Source: Aeromicrobium camelliae
Lineage (GTDB): Bacteria; Actinomycetota; Actinomycetes; Propionibacteriales; Nocardioidaceae
Assembly: GCF_003850045.1 (NCBI RefSeq)
Contig: NZ_RQJX01000003.1
Location: 161,985 to 225,984 of the forward strand
Direction of reading: 5' to 3'
Length of the DNA stretch: 64,000 nt
Below are positions 15,160-23,603 of the stretch, piece after piece. The translations under genes were made by a program, and so were the position numbers. Positions within the stretch are counted from its first letter, which is position 1. Each line of letters starts with the position of its first letter. Under the pieces are notes generated by a model. The model searched no databases and was not told where the DNA came from. It saw only the letters and a program-made list of their open reading frames with translations.

Positions 15160-15198
15160 GTGCCGAAAGTCATGCGCCGGGATGCTGACCTTCGGCAC
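15160..15198. promoter_or_regulatory. inverted repeat, likely response-regulator operator
   Basis: The arms GTGCCGAAAGTCA (15,160-15,172) and TGACCTTCGGCAC (15,186-15,198) are complementary at 12 of 13 positions around a 13-nt spacer. The site is centred between the divergent kinase and ABC genes and about 25 bp upstream of the ABC -10. Confidence 0.65.
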
Positions 15199-15222
15199 AC
15201 GCGCGAGACCTGCTCACGCTTC

Positions 15223-15228
15223 TAGCGT
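15223..15228 (+). promoter_or_regulatory. putative -10 element of ABC exporter operon (leaderless)
   Basis: TAGCGT-CGAGGC-ATG, 6-nt spacing to the ATPase start. Confidence 0.55.
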
Positions 15229-15234
15229 CGAGGC

Positions 15235-15969
15235 ATGAGCGAACCCGCCATCCTCGCCGAGGGACTGCACAAGCGCTACGGCGACACCGTCGCGGTGGAC
15301 GACATCAGCCTGCGCGTGGAGCGCGGCGAGACGTGGGGCATTCTCGGCACCAACGGCGCCGGCAAGACCACGACCGTTGAACTGATCGCCGGGCTCCGAG
15401 CCCCCGACAGCGGGAGCGTGCGCGTGCTCGGACTCGATCCGCGCCGTGATCGCGCGGCCCTGCGTCAGGTGCTCGGTGTCCAGCTGCAGCACGCCTACCT
15501 GCACGGCGCCCTGACCGTCGAGGAACTGCTCGGGCTGTACCGCAGCTTCTATCCGGACCCGCGCAGCACCGATGAACTGCTCGAGCTCGTCGAGCTGACC
15601 AAGCAGCGGCGGACACGCTTCGAGAAACTCTCCGGCGGCCAGCAGCAGCGGCTGTCCATCGCCCTGGCGCTCGCCGGCCGCCCGCAGGTCGTGATCCTCG
15701 ACGAGCTCACCACCGGCCTCGACCCGCGCGCTCGCCGTCGGATGTGGGCGGCGGTGGAGAGCCTGCGCGAGGAGACCGTCATCCTCGTCAGCCACGCCAT
15801 GGAGGAAGTCGAGCGCCTGTGCGACCGGGTGGCGCTCATCGACGGCGGTCGCGTCATCGCCTCCGGGACGCCGGCCGACCTCGTCGCCCAGTCGGGCGCG
15901 GCCGATCTCGACGAGGCGTTCGTCGTGCTCACCGGCAAGGAACTCGAGATCGAGGAGGAATCCGCATGA
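15235..15969 (+). CDS. ABC exporter ATP-binding protein (drug/lipid type)
   Basis: This 244-residue ATPase has Walker A GTNGAGKTT (about 39-47), a Q-loop, the signature LSGGQQQRLS, Walker B VVILDELTTGLDP, and the H-loop VSHAMEEVERL. The DELTTGLD and MEEVE features are typical of CcmA/DrrA-like exporters paired with two-component systems. It overlaps the permease gene by 4 bp. It probably exports an antimicrobial or lipid and is switched on by the divergent DesK/DesR-like pair, as inferred from the shared operator. Confidence 0.92.
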   Translation: MSEPAILAEGLHKRYGDTVAVDDISLRVERGETWGILGTNGAGKTTTVELIAGLRAPDSGSVRVLGLDPRRDRAALRQVLGVQLQHAYLHGALTVEELLGLYRSFYPDPRSTDELLELVELTKQRRTRFEKLSGGQQQRLSIALALAGRPQVVILDELTTGLDPRARRRMWAAVESLREETVILVSHAMEEVERLCDRVALIDGGRVIASGTPADLVAQSGAADLDEAFVVLTGKELEIEEESA

Positions 15970-16736
15970 CCACCGCCACAGCCGCCGCCCACCGCCCGGG
16001 CCTGCACTCCTGGCTGACGATGATCCGGTGCGAGGCCAAGATGGTCGTCCGCGACACCGCCGGGCTCGTGGTGCCGATCGGCCTGCCGCTGCTGATCCTC
16101 GTCATGAACGCGTCGGCGGCGGGTGACGAGGAGATCACCGCGGGTCGCACGGCTCTCGACCTCTACATCCTCCCGCTGGTGTTCACGATCGTCACCGCCA
16201 CCATCGGGATCATCAACATGCCGAGCTTTCTCGCCTACTACCGGCGCAGCGGCATCCTCCGCCGCCTGGCGGTCACGCCCGCATCGCCGGCGATGGTGCT
16301 CGTCGCGCAGGTCGTCGTCAGTCTGGTCCAGGCGATCCTCGGTATCGGGCTCGCGTTCGCCGTCGCGGTCCTCGCGTTCGGCGCACACCCGCCGGTGGAT
16401 GTGGGTTCCGCCGTGGGCATCGTCGTGGTGTCGATCGCGGCGATGTACGCCCTCGGCATGGTGGTCGCCGCTCTGGCACCGACGCCTAATTCGGCCGTCG
16501 CGATCGGGTTGGTCGGCTTCTTCGGACTCGGAGCGTTGGGCGGCCTGTTCGGCGGCCGGGACTCACTGCCCGACCCGCTCGCCACACTCGGCGAGTGGTT
16601 GCCGTTCGGGGCGTCGGTCGAGGCACTGTCGAACGCGTGGGCGGGGCAACCGGTCGAGGCCGTTCACCTGCTGAGCCTCGCCGTCTCGGCCGTGCTGGGT
16701 GCCGTCATCGCGGCTATGTTCTTCCGATGGGACTGA
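15966..16736 (+). CDS. ABC-2 type exporter permease
   Basis: This 256-residue protein has six membrane helices in ABC-2 permease layout, with a cytosolic segment YRRSGILRRLAVTPASPAMV after helix 2 that is characteristic of this family. It overlaps the ATPase gene by 4 bp upstream and the next membrane-protein gene by 10 bp downstream. It pairs with the preceding ATPase as a half-transporter dimer. The substrate is not inferable. Confidence 0.9.
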   Translation: MTTATAAAHRPGLHSWLTMIRCEAKMVVRDTAGLVVPIGLPLLILVMNASAAGDEEITAGRTALDLYILPLVFTIVTATIGIINMPSFLAYYRRSGILRRLAVTPASPAMVLVAQVVVSLVQAILGIGLAFAVAVLAFGAHPPVDVGSAVGIVVVSIAAMYALGMVVAALAPTPNSAVAIGLVGFFGLGALGGLFGGRDSLPDPLATLGEWLPFGASVEALSNAWAGQPVEAVHLLSLAVSAVLGAVIAAMFFRWD

Positions 16737-17317
16737 CGATGCTCGGGGCGGCGGCGTCCGTGGGGTTCCTGCTCGTCTTCACCGTCGACGGCTGGACGCG
16801 TCCGGGGTTCAGCGCCCGCCGGCACCCCGTCAGTGCGCTCGCGCTCGGACCGCGAGGCTGGCTGCAGACCGCCAACTTCGTCGTCTGCGGAGTACTGACG
16901 TTCATCGCCGCCTTCGGGCTCCGGACGGTGAGCGTCTGGACCGCCCTCGCCGTCGCGGCCGCCGGTCTGGCGCTCATCGCCTCGGGCATCTGGCGCATGG
17001 ACCCGATGCGCGGCTACCCGCCCGGGGCGCCTGCCCACGTGCCGCTATCCGAGACGTCCGCCTCGCACCGCATTCACGACGTGGCGGGCATGGGCGTGTT
17101 CGGGGCCCTACCGGTCGCCGCACTGCTCACCGCGTTCGCGGACGTGGACCCGTCGTTGCGCTGGTACTCCGTGGTCACCGCCGTCGTGACCGCGATCCTG
17201 CTCGGAGTGTTCGGCACGGCGTGGGAGCGCGACACCCCCAACGCCGGAGCCTGGCAGCGCCTGCTCATCGTCGCCGGCTGGAGCTGGCTCACCGTCCTCT
17301 TCGTCGTCGCGGCCTGA
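16727..17317 (+). CDS. DUF998 family membrane protein
   Basis: This 196-residue protein has six hydrophobic segments and the DUF998 hallmarks: an early basic stretch FSARRHPVSALALGPRGW, a mid WRMDPMRGYPPG motif, and HRIHDVAGMGVF. The start was chosen at an ATG that overlaps the permease stop by 10 bp, so it belongs to the ABC operon. DUF998 proteins have no settled function. The operon context makes an accessory or immunity-like membrane role possible but unproven. Confidence 0.82.
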   Translation: MGLTMLGAAASVGFLLVFTVDGWTRPGFSARRHPVSALALGPRGWLQTANFVVCGVLTFIAAFGLRTVSVWTALAVAAAGLALIASGIWRMDPMRGYPPGAPAHVPLSETSASHRIHDVAGMGVFGALPVAALLTAFADVDPSLRWYSVVTAVVTAILLGVFGTAWERDTPNAGAWQRLLIVAGWSWLTVLFVVAA

Positions 17318-17326
17318 TCGACGGGC

Positions 17327-17868
17327 TCACCATGTGCGGCTGACCGTCGCCTTACTCCCGGTCACGAGGCTCTGCGGCGGAACGTCATCGGCCACCACCG
17401 CGCCCGCCGCGATCACCGCGTCGCGGCCGATGCTCACCCCGGGAGGATCGTCGCGCCTGCGCCGATCCACACGTTCTCCCTCACGTCGATCGGTCCGCCC
17501 GTCAGCCAGATGCGGCGATCCTCGGTGTCGACGGGATGGCCCACCGTGATGAACGTGACCTTCGGTGCCACCATGACCCGGTCGCCCAGCCGGATGCCGG
17601 CGTAGTCCAGGAACGTGCAGCCCTGATTGATGAAAACGCGTTCTCCTAGCTCCAGGCGCAGGCCGTGATCGGTATAGAACGGCGGATAGATTGTCACCCG
17701 CGGCGGGAGCGGCCGACCGAGGATCTGCTCGAACAGCTTCGCTTTAGCGTCCTCGTCGTCGAACGGCAGGACGTTGAGTCGCGAGGTGAGTTCGGTGACC
17801 CGCAGCACCCGCTCGGACATGGCCGTGAACTCGGGGCTGTGGATGCGCATGAGGAGGTCGCCGGGCAT
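17327..17868 (-). pseudogene. maltose/galactoside O-acetyltransferase (LbH family), frameshifted near 3' end
   Basis: The first 144 residues read as a left-handed-beta-helix sugar O-acetyltransferase (YPPFYTDHGLRLELGERVFI; NQGCTFLDYAGIRLGDRVMV; FITVGHPVDTEDR with the catalytic His; ENVWIGAGATILPG). They then stop at 17,434-17,436. Restoring one G in the CCGGGGTGA run puts the frame into VSIGRDAVIAAGAVVADDV and DVPPQSLVTGSKATVSR with a stop at 17,327-17,329, exactly the missing final coil. This is a single-base deletion in a homopolymer, either a real mutation or a sequencing error. An intact homologue is at 60.6 kb. Confidence 0.82.
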
Positions 17869-17903
17869 CTCGTCATCGTCGCGCGAGGACGAGGGCTTCT
17901 CGA

Positions 17904-19229
17904 TCAACGGCGAACCCGGCGAGGCGTGGAGCCTGCGGCCGCAAGGTCGATCCCCTTGGTCTCCGGCAGGAGCCAGACCGCGACGCCCGTCGCGACGCAG
18001 AGCACCACGATGTAGAGGCTGGACGCCCACCCGATGCCGAGATTGTTGAGCAACTGGTTGAGGTACGGCGCGCTGCCGCCGAACACGGCGACCGAGATCG
18101 AATAGGCGAAACCGATGGCCTGCGTGCGCACCCGGGTCGGGAACACCTCCGACATCGTCGAGGACAGCAACGCTCCGGGCATCGCGACCACCACGAGGGC
18201 GAGCGTCGCCGCCACGAGCAATGTCCACGGCTTGTCACTGATGAGCCCCATGAGCGGGAACTGGAGCACGATCATCGCGACCGCGAACGCCAGCAGCACG
18301 GGCCGGCGGCCGATGCGATCGGAGAACCGCCCCCACAGCGGGAGGGAGGCCAGGGCGAGCGCCTGAGCGATGACCGACATCCAGTAGGCGGAACTGGCCG
18401 CCATCCCCTGCTCAGCGATCGCGTAGGTGGAGACGTACGAGGTCCACGTGTAGTGGGCGGCCGTGATGCCACTGGTCATCGCGATGACGAGCAGGATGCC
18501 GCGCACGACCTGCGACCGCGGAACCTCGACGGCGGGAGCACTCTCCTCCGCCGGGGTGGTGTCGTCGGTGAACACCTCGCTCTCCTCCATGCCGCGCCGC
18601 AGCACGAGAACCACGAGCGCCGCGACGCCGCCGAGGAGGAACGGGATGCGCCAGCCCCACTCGCCGACCGCGCTCTCGCTGATCGACGCGGTGATCGCGC
18701 CGCCCACCGTGTACGCCAGCACCGAACCGCCGAAAATCGCGACGAACACGATGCTGCCCCACATGCCGCGACGGTCGGCGGGCGCGATCTCCGCGACGTA
18801 GGTGTTGGCCGTCGCGGACTCGCCGCCGTGGGCGAAGCCCTGCACCATGCGGGCGAGCAGGAGCAGGAGCGAGGCGAGAGCACCGATGGACTCGTACGTG
18901 GGCATGATGCCGATGGCGAAGCTGCCGCCGGCCATCATCAGCATCGTCGTGATGAGGACGAACTTGCGTCCGCGGCGGTCGGCGAGCCGACCGAAGACGA
19001 TGCCGCCGAGGGGCCGCATCAGGAAGCCGACGGCGAACACCGCGAAGGTCGACAACAGCGCCGACACCGGGTCGTCCTGACTGAACATCACCGCGGCGAT
19101 GAACGGAGCGAACACCGCGTAGGCGCTCCACTCGTACCACTCCAGGACGTTGCCGACGGTGCTGGCGACGAGCGAACGCCGCTTGCTCGTCGGCGCGCTC
19201 ACCGCATCGGGCTCAATCGTTCCTGCCAT
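17904..19229 (-). CDS. MFS transporter, metabolite:H+ symporter (MHS) family
   Basis: This 441-residue protein has 12 predicted membrane helices. The N-terminal GNVLEWYEWSAYAVFAPFIA and the loop 2-3 motif GRLADRRGRKFVL place it in the sugar-porter/MHS group (KgtP, ProP, ShiA-like). GFAHGGESATANTYVAE in helix 4-5 is also typical. These carry carboxylates, betaines or shikimate with protons. An AAGGAGA ribosome-binding site precedes the ATG. It lies 25 bp downstream of an acyl-CoA ligase on the same strand and may be cotranscribed, which suggests an organic or aromatic acid substrate. Confidence 0.87.
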   Translation of the reverse strand: MAGTIEPDAVSAPTSKRRSLVASTVGNVLEWYEWSAYAVFAPFIAAVMFSQDDPVSALLSTFAVFAVGFLMRPLGGIVFGRLADRRGRKFVLITTMLMMAGGSFAIGIMPTYESIGALASLLLLLARMVQGFAHGGESATANTYVAEIAPADRRGMWGSIVFVAIFGGSVLAYTVGGAITASISESAVGEWGWRIPFLLGGVAALVVLVLRRGMEESEVFTDDTTPAEESAPAVEVPRSQVVRGILLVIAMTSGITAAHYTWTSYVSTYAIAEQGMAASSAYWMSVIAQALALASLPLWGRFSDRIGRRPVLLAFAVAMIVLQFPLMGLISDKPWTLLVAATLALVVVAMPGALLSSTMSEVFPTRVRTQAIGFAYSISVAVFGGSAPYLNQLLNNLGIGWASSLYIVVLCVATGVAVWLLPETKGIDLAAAGSTPRRVRR

Positions 19230-19254
19230 GACGTCTCCTTGTGCTGGGTGGTTC

Positions 19255-20919
19255 TCAGGCGTCGGTGCGATCGCGCAGCACGTTGCGGCGGATCTTGCCG
19301 GTCGCGGTTTTGGGAAGCCCCGCGACGACGTGGACGTCGCGAGGCACCTTGTACGCGGCGAGCCGTTCCTTGACGAACGAGCGCAGGGTCGCGGGCTCGA
19401 CGGACTGCCCGGCCGCCAGCGACACGTACGCCACCACGGACTCGCCCTGGTACTCGTCGGGGCGGCCGACGACGGCGGCTTCGAGGACGGCCGGGTGCTC
19501 GTACAGCGCGTCCTCGACCTCGCGCGGCCACACCTTGTACCCGGACACGTTGATCTGGTCCTTGAGCCGGTCGACGAGGTAGACCCAGCCCTGCTCGTCC
19601 ATGATCGCGACGTCGCCGGTGCGGAGGCGGCCGCCGGGCATCGTCTGCTCGGTGACGTCGGGCTTGCGCCAGTAGCCGGTCATCAGCTGCGGGCCGGTGA
19701 GCTCGAGCTCGCCCTGCTCCCCCGGCGGGAGCGGCTGTCCCTCGGCGTCGATGATGCGCGCGGTCAGGCCCGGCAGCGGCACGCCGATCGACAGGGTGCC
19801 GCTCGGTTCGTGCACGGGCGCCTCCGCTCCGAGGGGTACGCCGATGACGGCCGAGCTGGTCTCCGTCATGCCGTAGACGTTGTGGATGTAGACGCCGAAG
19901 CGGTCGACGAACCGCCGCACGGTGGCCGGCGGGATGGGCGCCCCTCCCGAGTAGAGGGCGCGCAGGCTCGCGAAGTGCTCACGGCTCGATCCGGGCACCT
20001 CGGCGAGCGCGTTGAACGCCGTGATCGACCCGACGGTGGTCGTCACCTGGTACTCGGCGAAGGCATCCAGCACGACCTCGGCGCGGAACCGGTGGGCGAA
20101 GACCAGGAGCGTGTCGTGGACCAGCGCCATCGTCGCGTTGACCACCGCACCGGTGATGTGGAACAGCGGGGCGATGGCGAAGACGACGTCACCGGAGCGC
20201 AGGTCGGTCCAGCGGGCGTACGACGTCGCCACGTGCAACACGGCGCCGTGGCTGTTCATCGCGCCCTTCGGCGGACCGGTCGTGCCGGAGGTGTAGGTCA
20301 GCAGCGCGACGTCCTCGGACGTGAGGTCCAGCGGAGGCACGGTACGGCCGCGGTGCTCCTCGACGAGGGTGAGCAGATCGCCGCCGGGCGCGGGCTCGGG
20401 GCGCTGCGGGTGCTCGCCGAACACCCGGGCGTCGTCGCGGGACTGCAGATCGCGCGCGGACGTACTGATCACCCATCGCACGGTCGTGCCCGCCGTGGCG
20501 TCGGTCGCCGCCTCGATGCCGTCGTCCTCGCAGATGATGCCGACGGCCTCGGCGTCGACGATCAGGCGGCGCAGCTCCTCGCCGCGGTACATGGGGTTGA
20601 GGATGAGCGCCGCCGCACCCAGCTTCCACAGCGCGAGGAGCACGAGGGCGTACTGCGGGATGTTCTGCAGGTAGACGCCGACGTGGTCGCCGCGTCCGAC
20701 CCCCCGCTCGGCGAGAGCGCTGGCGAGCGCTTCGGCCATCGCGTCGGTCTCGCGCACCGAGTACTGCCGGTCGAAGTAGGCGAGCGCGGGCGCGTCCGGC
20801 TGCCGGGACAGGCGCGAAATCCACGCCTCGACCAACGTCGCGTATTCCGCTTCGACGTCCTCGTCGACCCCCGACGGGTACAGCGCCAGCCACGGCTTCT
20901 CGGTTCCGCTCACCACCAT
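19255..20919 (-). CDS. acyl-CoA ligase (class I adenylate-forming, FadD-like)
   Basis: This 554-residue enzyme shows the full AMP-binding domain: P-loop TYTSGTTGPPKGAM, VYGMTETSS, the hinge DRLKDQINVSGYKVWPREVE, and the C-terminal catalytic Lys in LPKTATGKIRRNVL. It activates a carboxylic acid with ATP and transfers it to CoA. The chain length is not determinable. The MFS permease follows 25 bp downstream. A perfect 18-bp palindrome (20,933-20,950) lies 13 bp upstream of its start and is shared with the divergent TetR gene, so it is probably repressed by that TetR and induced by an acyl-CoA or acid. Confidence 0.92.
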   Translation of the reverse strand: MVVSGTEKPWLALYPSGVDEDVEAEYATLVEAWISRLSRQPDAPALAYFDRQYSVRETDAMAEALASALAERGVGRGDHVGVYLQNIPQYALVLLALWKLGAAALILNPMYRGEELRRLIVDAEAVGIICEDDGIEAATDATAGTTVRWVISTSARDLQSRDDARVFGEHPQRPEPAPGGDLLTLVEEHRGRTVPPLDLTSEDVALLTYTSGTTGPPKGAMNSHGAVLHVATSYARWTDLRSGDVVFAIAPLFHITGAVVNATMALVHDTLLVFAHRFRAEVVLDAFAEYQVTTTVGSITAFNALAEVPGSSREHFASLRALYSGGAPIPPATVRRFVDRFGVYIHNVYGMTETSSAVIGVPLGAEAPVHEPSGTLSIGVPLPGLTARIIDAEGQPLPPGEQGELELTGPQLMTGYWRKPDVTEQTMPGGRLRTGDVAIMDEQGWVYLVDRLKDQINVSGYKVWPREVEDALYEHPAVLEAAVVGRPDEYQGESVVAYVSLAAGQSVEPATLRSFVKERLAAYKVPRDVHVVAGLPKTATGKIRRNVLRDRTDA

Positions 20920-20932
20920 TGCCTCTCTTCCG

Positions 20933-20950
20933 ACCGAGCGATCGCTCGGT
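20933..20950. promoter_or_regulatory. perfect 18-bp palindromic TetR operator
   Basis: ACCGAGCGATCGCTCGGT is its own reverse complement. It is placed between the divergent acyl-CoA ligase and TetR genes. The shape resembles operators of TetR regulators of acid/acyl-CoA catabolism. Confidence 0.75.
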
Positions 20951-21007
20951 TTAGAGTGTGTGTGGCAATGTGACCTATGTCAAGCCCAGAATGTGAGGTG
21001 GACCACG

Positions 21008-21607
21008 ATGGCGATCGACACGACCCCGTCGGCCCTGACTCCGCTGTCGCCGATCCTCGAGGCCGCCCAGGAGTGCTTCGTCGAGCAGGGCTACCACGGC
21101 ACATCGATCCGGGTGATCGCCGCGCGCGCCGGCCTGTCCGTGCCCGGCCTGTACCACCATTACCGGTCCAAGCAGCAGATGCTGCAGGACCTCATGAAGC
21201 ATGCGATGACCTCGCTGTACCGCCAGAGCGAGGACGCCCTCGCCGCGGCGGCGAGCGATCCTCTGGCGCAGTTCAACGCCCTCGTCGGGTGCCTCGTGCG
21301 GTTCCACGCCTTCGAGCGCGCCCCGGCGTTCATCGCCTACAGCGAGATCCGCAGCCTCGACGAGGAGGCCCGGCGCGAGCACATCGCCCGCCGCGACGCT
21401 CAGCAGCGACTCATGGACCAGGTCATCGAAGCCGGAGTCGCCGCCGGTGAGTTCAGCACCCCCCATCCCACCGAGGCGAGCCGCGCCATCGTCACGATGT
21501 GCACCTCGGTCGCGCAGTGGTACCGGATGGACGGACCGCTGACGCCCGACGAGCTCGTGGACCGCTACCTGGTGATCGCCCGGATGACGATCGGCGCTCG
21601 CGGCTGA
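21008..21607 (+). CDS. TetR family regulator of the acyl-CoA ligase locus
   Basis: This 199-residue protein has an N-terminal TetR HTH (about 15-62: QGYHGTSIRVIAARAGLSVP then GLYHHYRSKQQML) and a KstR2/FadR-like C-terminal helical domain (RFHAFERAPAFIAYSEIRSL). The start was set at ATG with a GAGGTGGACC element upstream; an earlier in-frame ATG sits closer to the operator and seems less likely. It is divergent from the acyl-CoA ligase, with the 18-bp palindrome between them. It most likely represses both genes and responds to the ligase substrate or product. Confidence 0.88.
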   Translation: MAIDTTPSALTPLSPILEAAQECFVEQGYHGTSIRVIAARAGLSVPGLYHHYRSKQQMLQDLMKHAMTSLYRQSEDALAAAASDPLAQFNALVGCLVRFHAFERAPAFIAYSEIRSLDEEARREHIARRDAQQRLMDQVIEAGVAAGEFSTPHPTEASRAIVTMCTSVAQWYRMDGPLTPDELVDRYLVIARMTIGARG

Positions 21608-21608
21608 G

Positions 21609-22994
21609 TCAGCGCGCCCAGCGACTGCGGGCCCAGAAGCCGACGAGGACCGCCGCCAGGAGCAGGAGGCCCGCACCGGTCCAGAGGTCCGTCTGGAACA
21701 GGATCGTGGCCCCGACCAGCACGCAGACGAGGAAGGCGTCGGCGACCCAGAACAGCACGCGCAGCGACGACATCTCGCCCACGGGCGTCACGATGGGCGT
21801 CAGGTACTCGATCGGCAACAGACCCTTGAACGCCGACGCGGCCCGGCAGGCCACGGCCAGCAACGCCAGCCCGCACCCTGACGCCGCTACTCCCCCGACG
21901 GCTGCGGCGGCGCTGATGACCACGACGAGCAGGACGGTGGGCACCACGAGGTGCTGCAGCGCCGTCCGCGCCGGGGTGAGTCCGAAGACCGGCGGCCGGG
22001 AGCGGTTGGCCGCCGAGAACCGCAACCCGTCACTGAGGTAGCAGGCGGCCGCGTAGCTCAGCGCCACCGCGGCGATCGCGATGATCGGCGTGGGAGCATC
22101 CTGGGCCGGACTCAGCAGCAGACCGCTCAGGCCCGCCAGGGCGATGCCGGCCGCGGCGCGTCCCGGCGAGCGCAGCAACCCGATCAGGTCTCGCCGTACG
22201 AGAGCCGGTGCGCCGAACGTCGGCCGCCACCCGCGTCCCCGCCGGGTCCGGCCACGAAGCACGTCCGCGGCGGACGCAAGATCCGCGGTGATCGCGAAAC
22301 TCTCGACCTGGCTCCAGCGCAACGCCTGCGTGCGGAGCCGCGACGGCAGCAGCGCGACCACCATGCGTCGCGCCGACAGCATCGCGACGACCGCAACCAC
22401 CGGCACGACCATCACCCACCACCGCGGCTGCGTCCCCAGCCCGGCCCAGGCGTCGTGAAGGGGCCAGCCGGCGGCCGCACTCAGCAGTGCGAGTGCGAGC
22501 GCCGACAGCCGCAATCTGGACTGACCGGCCAACCAGGCCACCGCGAGGAGGAGGCCGAACGCGAGGACGACGACGGCGAGGACGACCGCGGCGAGCGGGT
22601 CGGGCCAGGTGTCGCGGGACGCCACGACCACGAGGCCGGCGACGACCGCCACCGCGGTCACGCCGCCGAGGCTGCGCCACCAGAACGGGCGCAGCACGCG
22701 GGCGAGGTCATCGGGTCCACTGACCACCCAGTCGACGTACGGGGCCGTCGGGGCGACCGGCCCGCGTGTGCGGCCCGCACCGACGGCGGCGACGCCGAGC
22801 GCTGCGGTCACGATCGCGACGTGGACGGGGCCCACGTCCCGGGCCATCGCCGGTGCCAGCTGCAACGTGGCCCACCGCGCAAGCGGAACGACGAAGACGA
22901 GAACGGCGAGTACGGCGATGTAGATGTCGGTCGCCCGATCACTGGTGCTGGGCCGCTCGCGAAGCTCGCGAAGGAGCCGGTCCGGAGCCCTCAC
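21609..22994 (-). CDS. polytopic membrane protein of an ABC system
   Basis: This 461-residue protein has roughly ten to twelve hydrophobic segments and no motif I can name. Soluble basic stretches (SRLRTQALRWSQVESF; RTRRGRGWRPTFGAPALVRR) suggest cytoplasmic loops contacting the ATPase. Its GTG start overlaps the ABC ATPase stop by 4 bp (GTGA), making it the likely permease partner. Its stop is 1 bp from the stop of the convergent TetR gene. Length and topology fit large fused exporter permeases, but no substrate can be suggested. Confidence 0.7.
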   Translation of the reverse strand: MRAPDRLLRELRERPSTSDRATDIYIAVLAVLVFVVPLARWATLQLAPAMARDVGPVHVAIVTAALGVAAVGAGRTRGPVAPTAPYVDWVVSGPDDLARVLRPFWWRSLGGVTAVAVVAGLVVVASRDTWPDPLAAVVLAVVVLAFGLLLAVAWLAGQSRLRLSALALALLSAAAGWPLHDAWAGLGTQPRWWVMVVPVVAVVAMLSARRMVVALLPSRLRTQALRWSQVESFAITADLASAADVLRGRTRRGRGWRPTFGAPALVRRDLIGLLRSPGRAAAGIALAGLSGLLLSPAQDAPTPIIAIAAVALSYAAACYLSDGLRFSAANRSRPPVFGLTPARTALQHLVVPTVLLVVVISAAAAVGGVAASGCGLALLAVACRAASAFKGLLPIEYLTPIVTPVGEMSSLRVLFWVADAFLVCVLVGATILFQTDLWTGAGLLLLAAVLVGFWARSRWAR

Positions 22995-23596
22995 AGCTCG
23001 ACGCGTCGTTGAGCCGCGCGCTCGACGAGTCCGTGGTCGTGGCAGGCCATCACGACGGCCTGCCCCTCGGCGACGGCGGCCTCCACCGCCTCGGCGAGCA
23101 GGCCTGTGCGGTGTGCGTCGAGCCGTTGCTCGGGCTCGTCGAGGACGATGAGCCGCGCCGGTCGGGCGAAGGTCAGCGCGAGCGAGAAGAGCTGCTGCTG
23201 CCCCGACGACAGCTCATGCACGAACCGGTCGCGCAGCGCGGCGATGGAGAAGCGATCGAGGTCGGCGTCGACGTCGGCGGCCTCCAGCTGCCACGTGGCG
23301 TGCACGAGTTCGAGGTGATCGCCGATCGTGAGGTCGGGGTACATGGCGGGCACGCCGAGCAGGGCCGCGATCGACGCGCGGGTGGCGGCGGATCGTTCGT
23401 CGACAGGTTCTCCGTCCAACAGCGCCTCCCCTTCGGTGGGCGCGAGCCGGCCGGTGATGATGCGCAGCAGCGTGGTCTTGCCCGAACCGTTCGGCCCCGT
23501 GATCGCGACGCACTCACCCTCGGCGACCTCGAGGCTGGCGGGTGGAAGGAGAACCTGGTCGTCGATGCGGGCGGTGACCTCGATGGCGGTCAGCAT
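22991..23596 (-). CDS. ABC transporter ATP-binding protein (short)
   Basis: This 201-residue ATPase has Walker A GPNGSGKTTLL (about 34-44), signature LSSGQQQLFSLALTFARP, Walker B LIVLDEPEQRLD, and H-loop VMACHDHGLV. It is short, with compact helical and C-terminal regions as in CcmA-like exporters. The signature reads LSSGQ, a common variant of LSGGQ. It is followed with 4-bp overlap by the polytopic membrane gene and preceded 7 bp upstream by a small membrane protein, so the three form one operon. Confidence 0.9.
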   Translation of the reverse strand: MLTAIEVTARIDDQVLLPPASLEVAEGECVAITGPNGSGKTTLLRIITGRLAPTEGEALLDGEPVDERSAATRASIAALLGVPAMYPDLTIGDHLELVHATWQLEAADVDADLDRFSIAALRDRFVHELSSGQQQLFSLALTFARPARLIVLDEPEQRLDAHRTGLLAEAVEAAVAEGQAVVMACHDHGLVERAAQRRVEL

Positions 23597-23603
23597 CGTG
23601 CTC

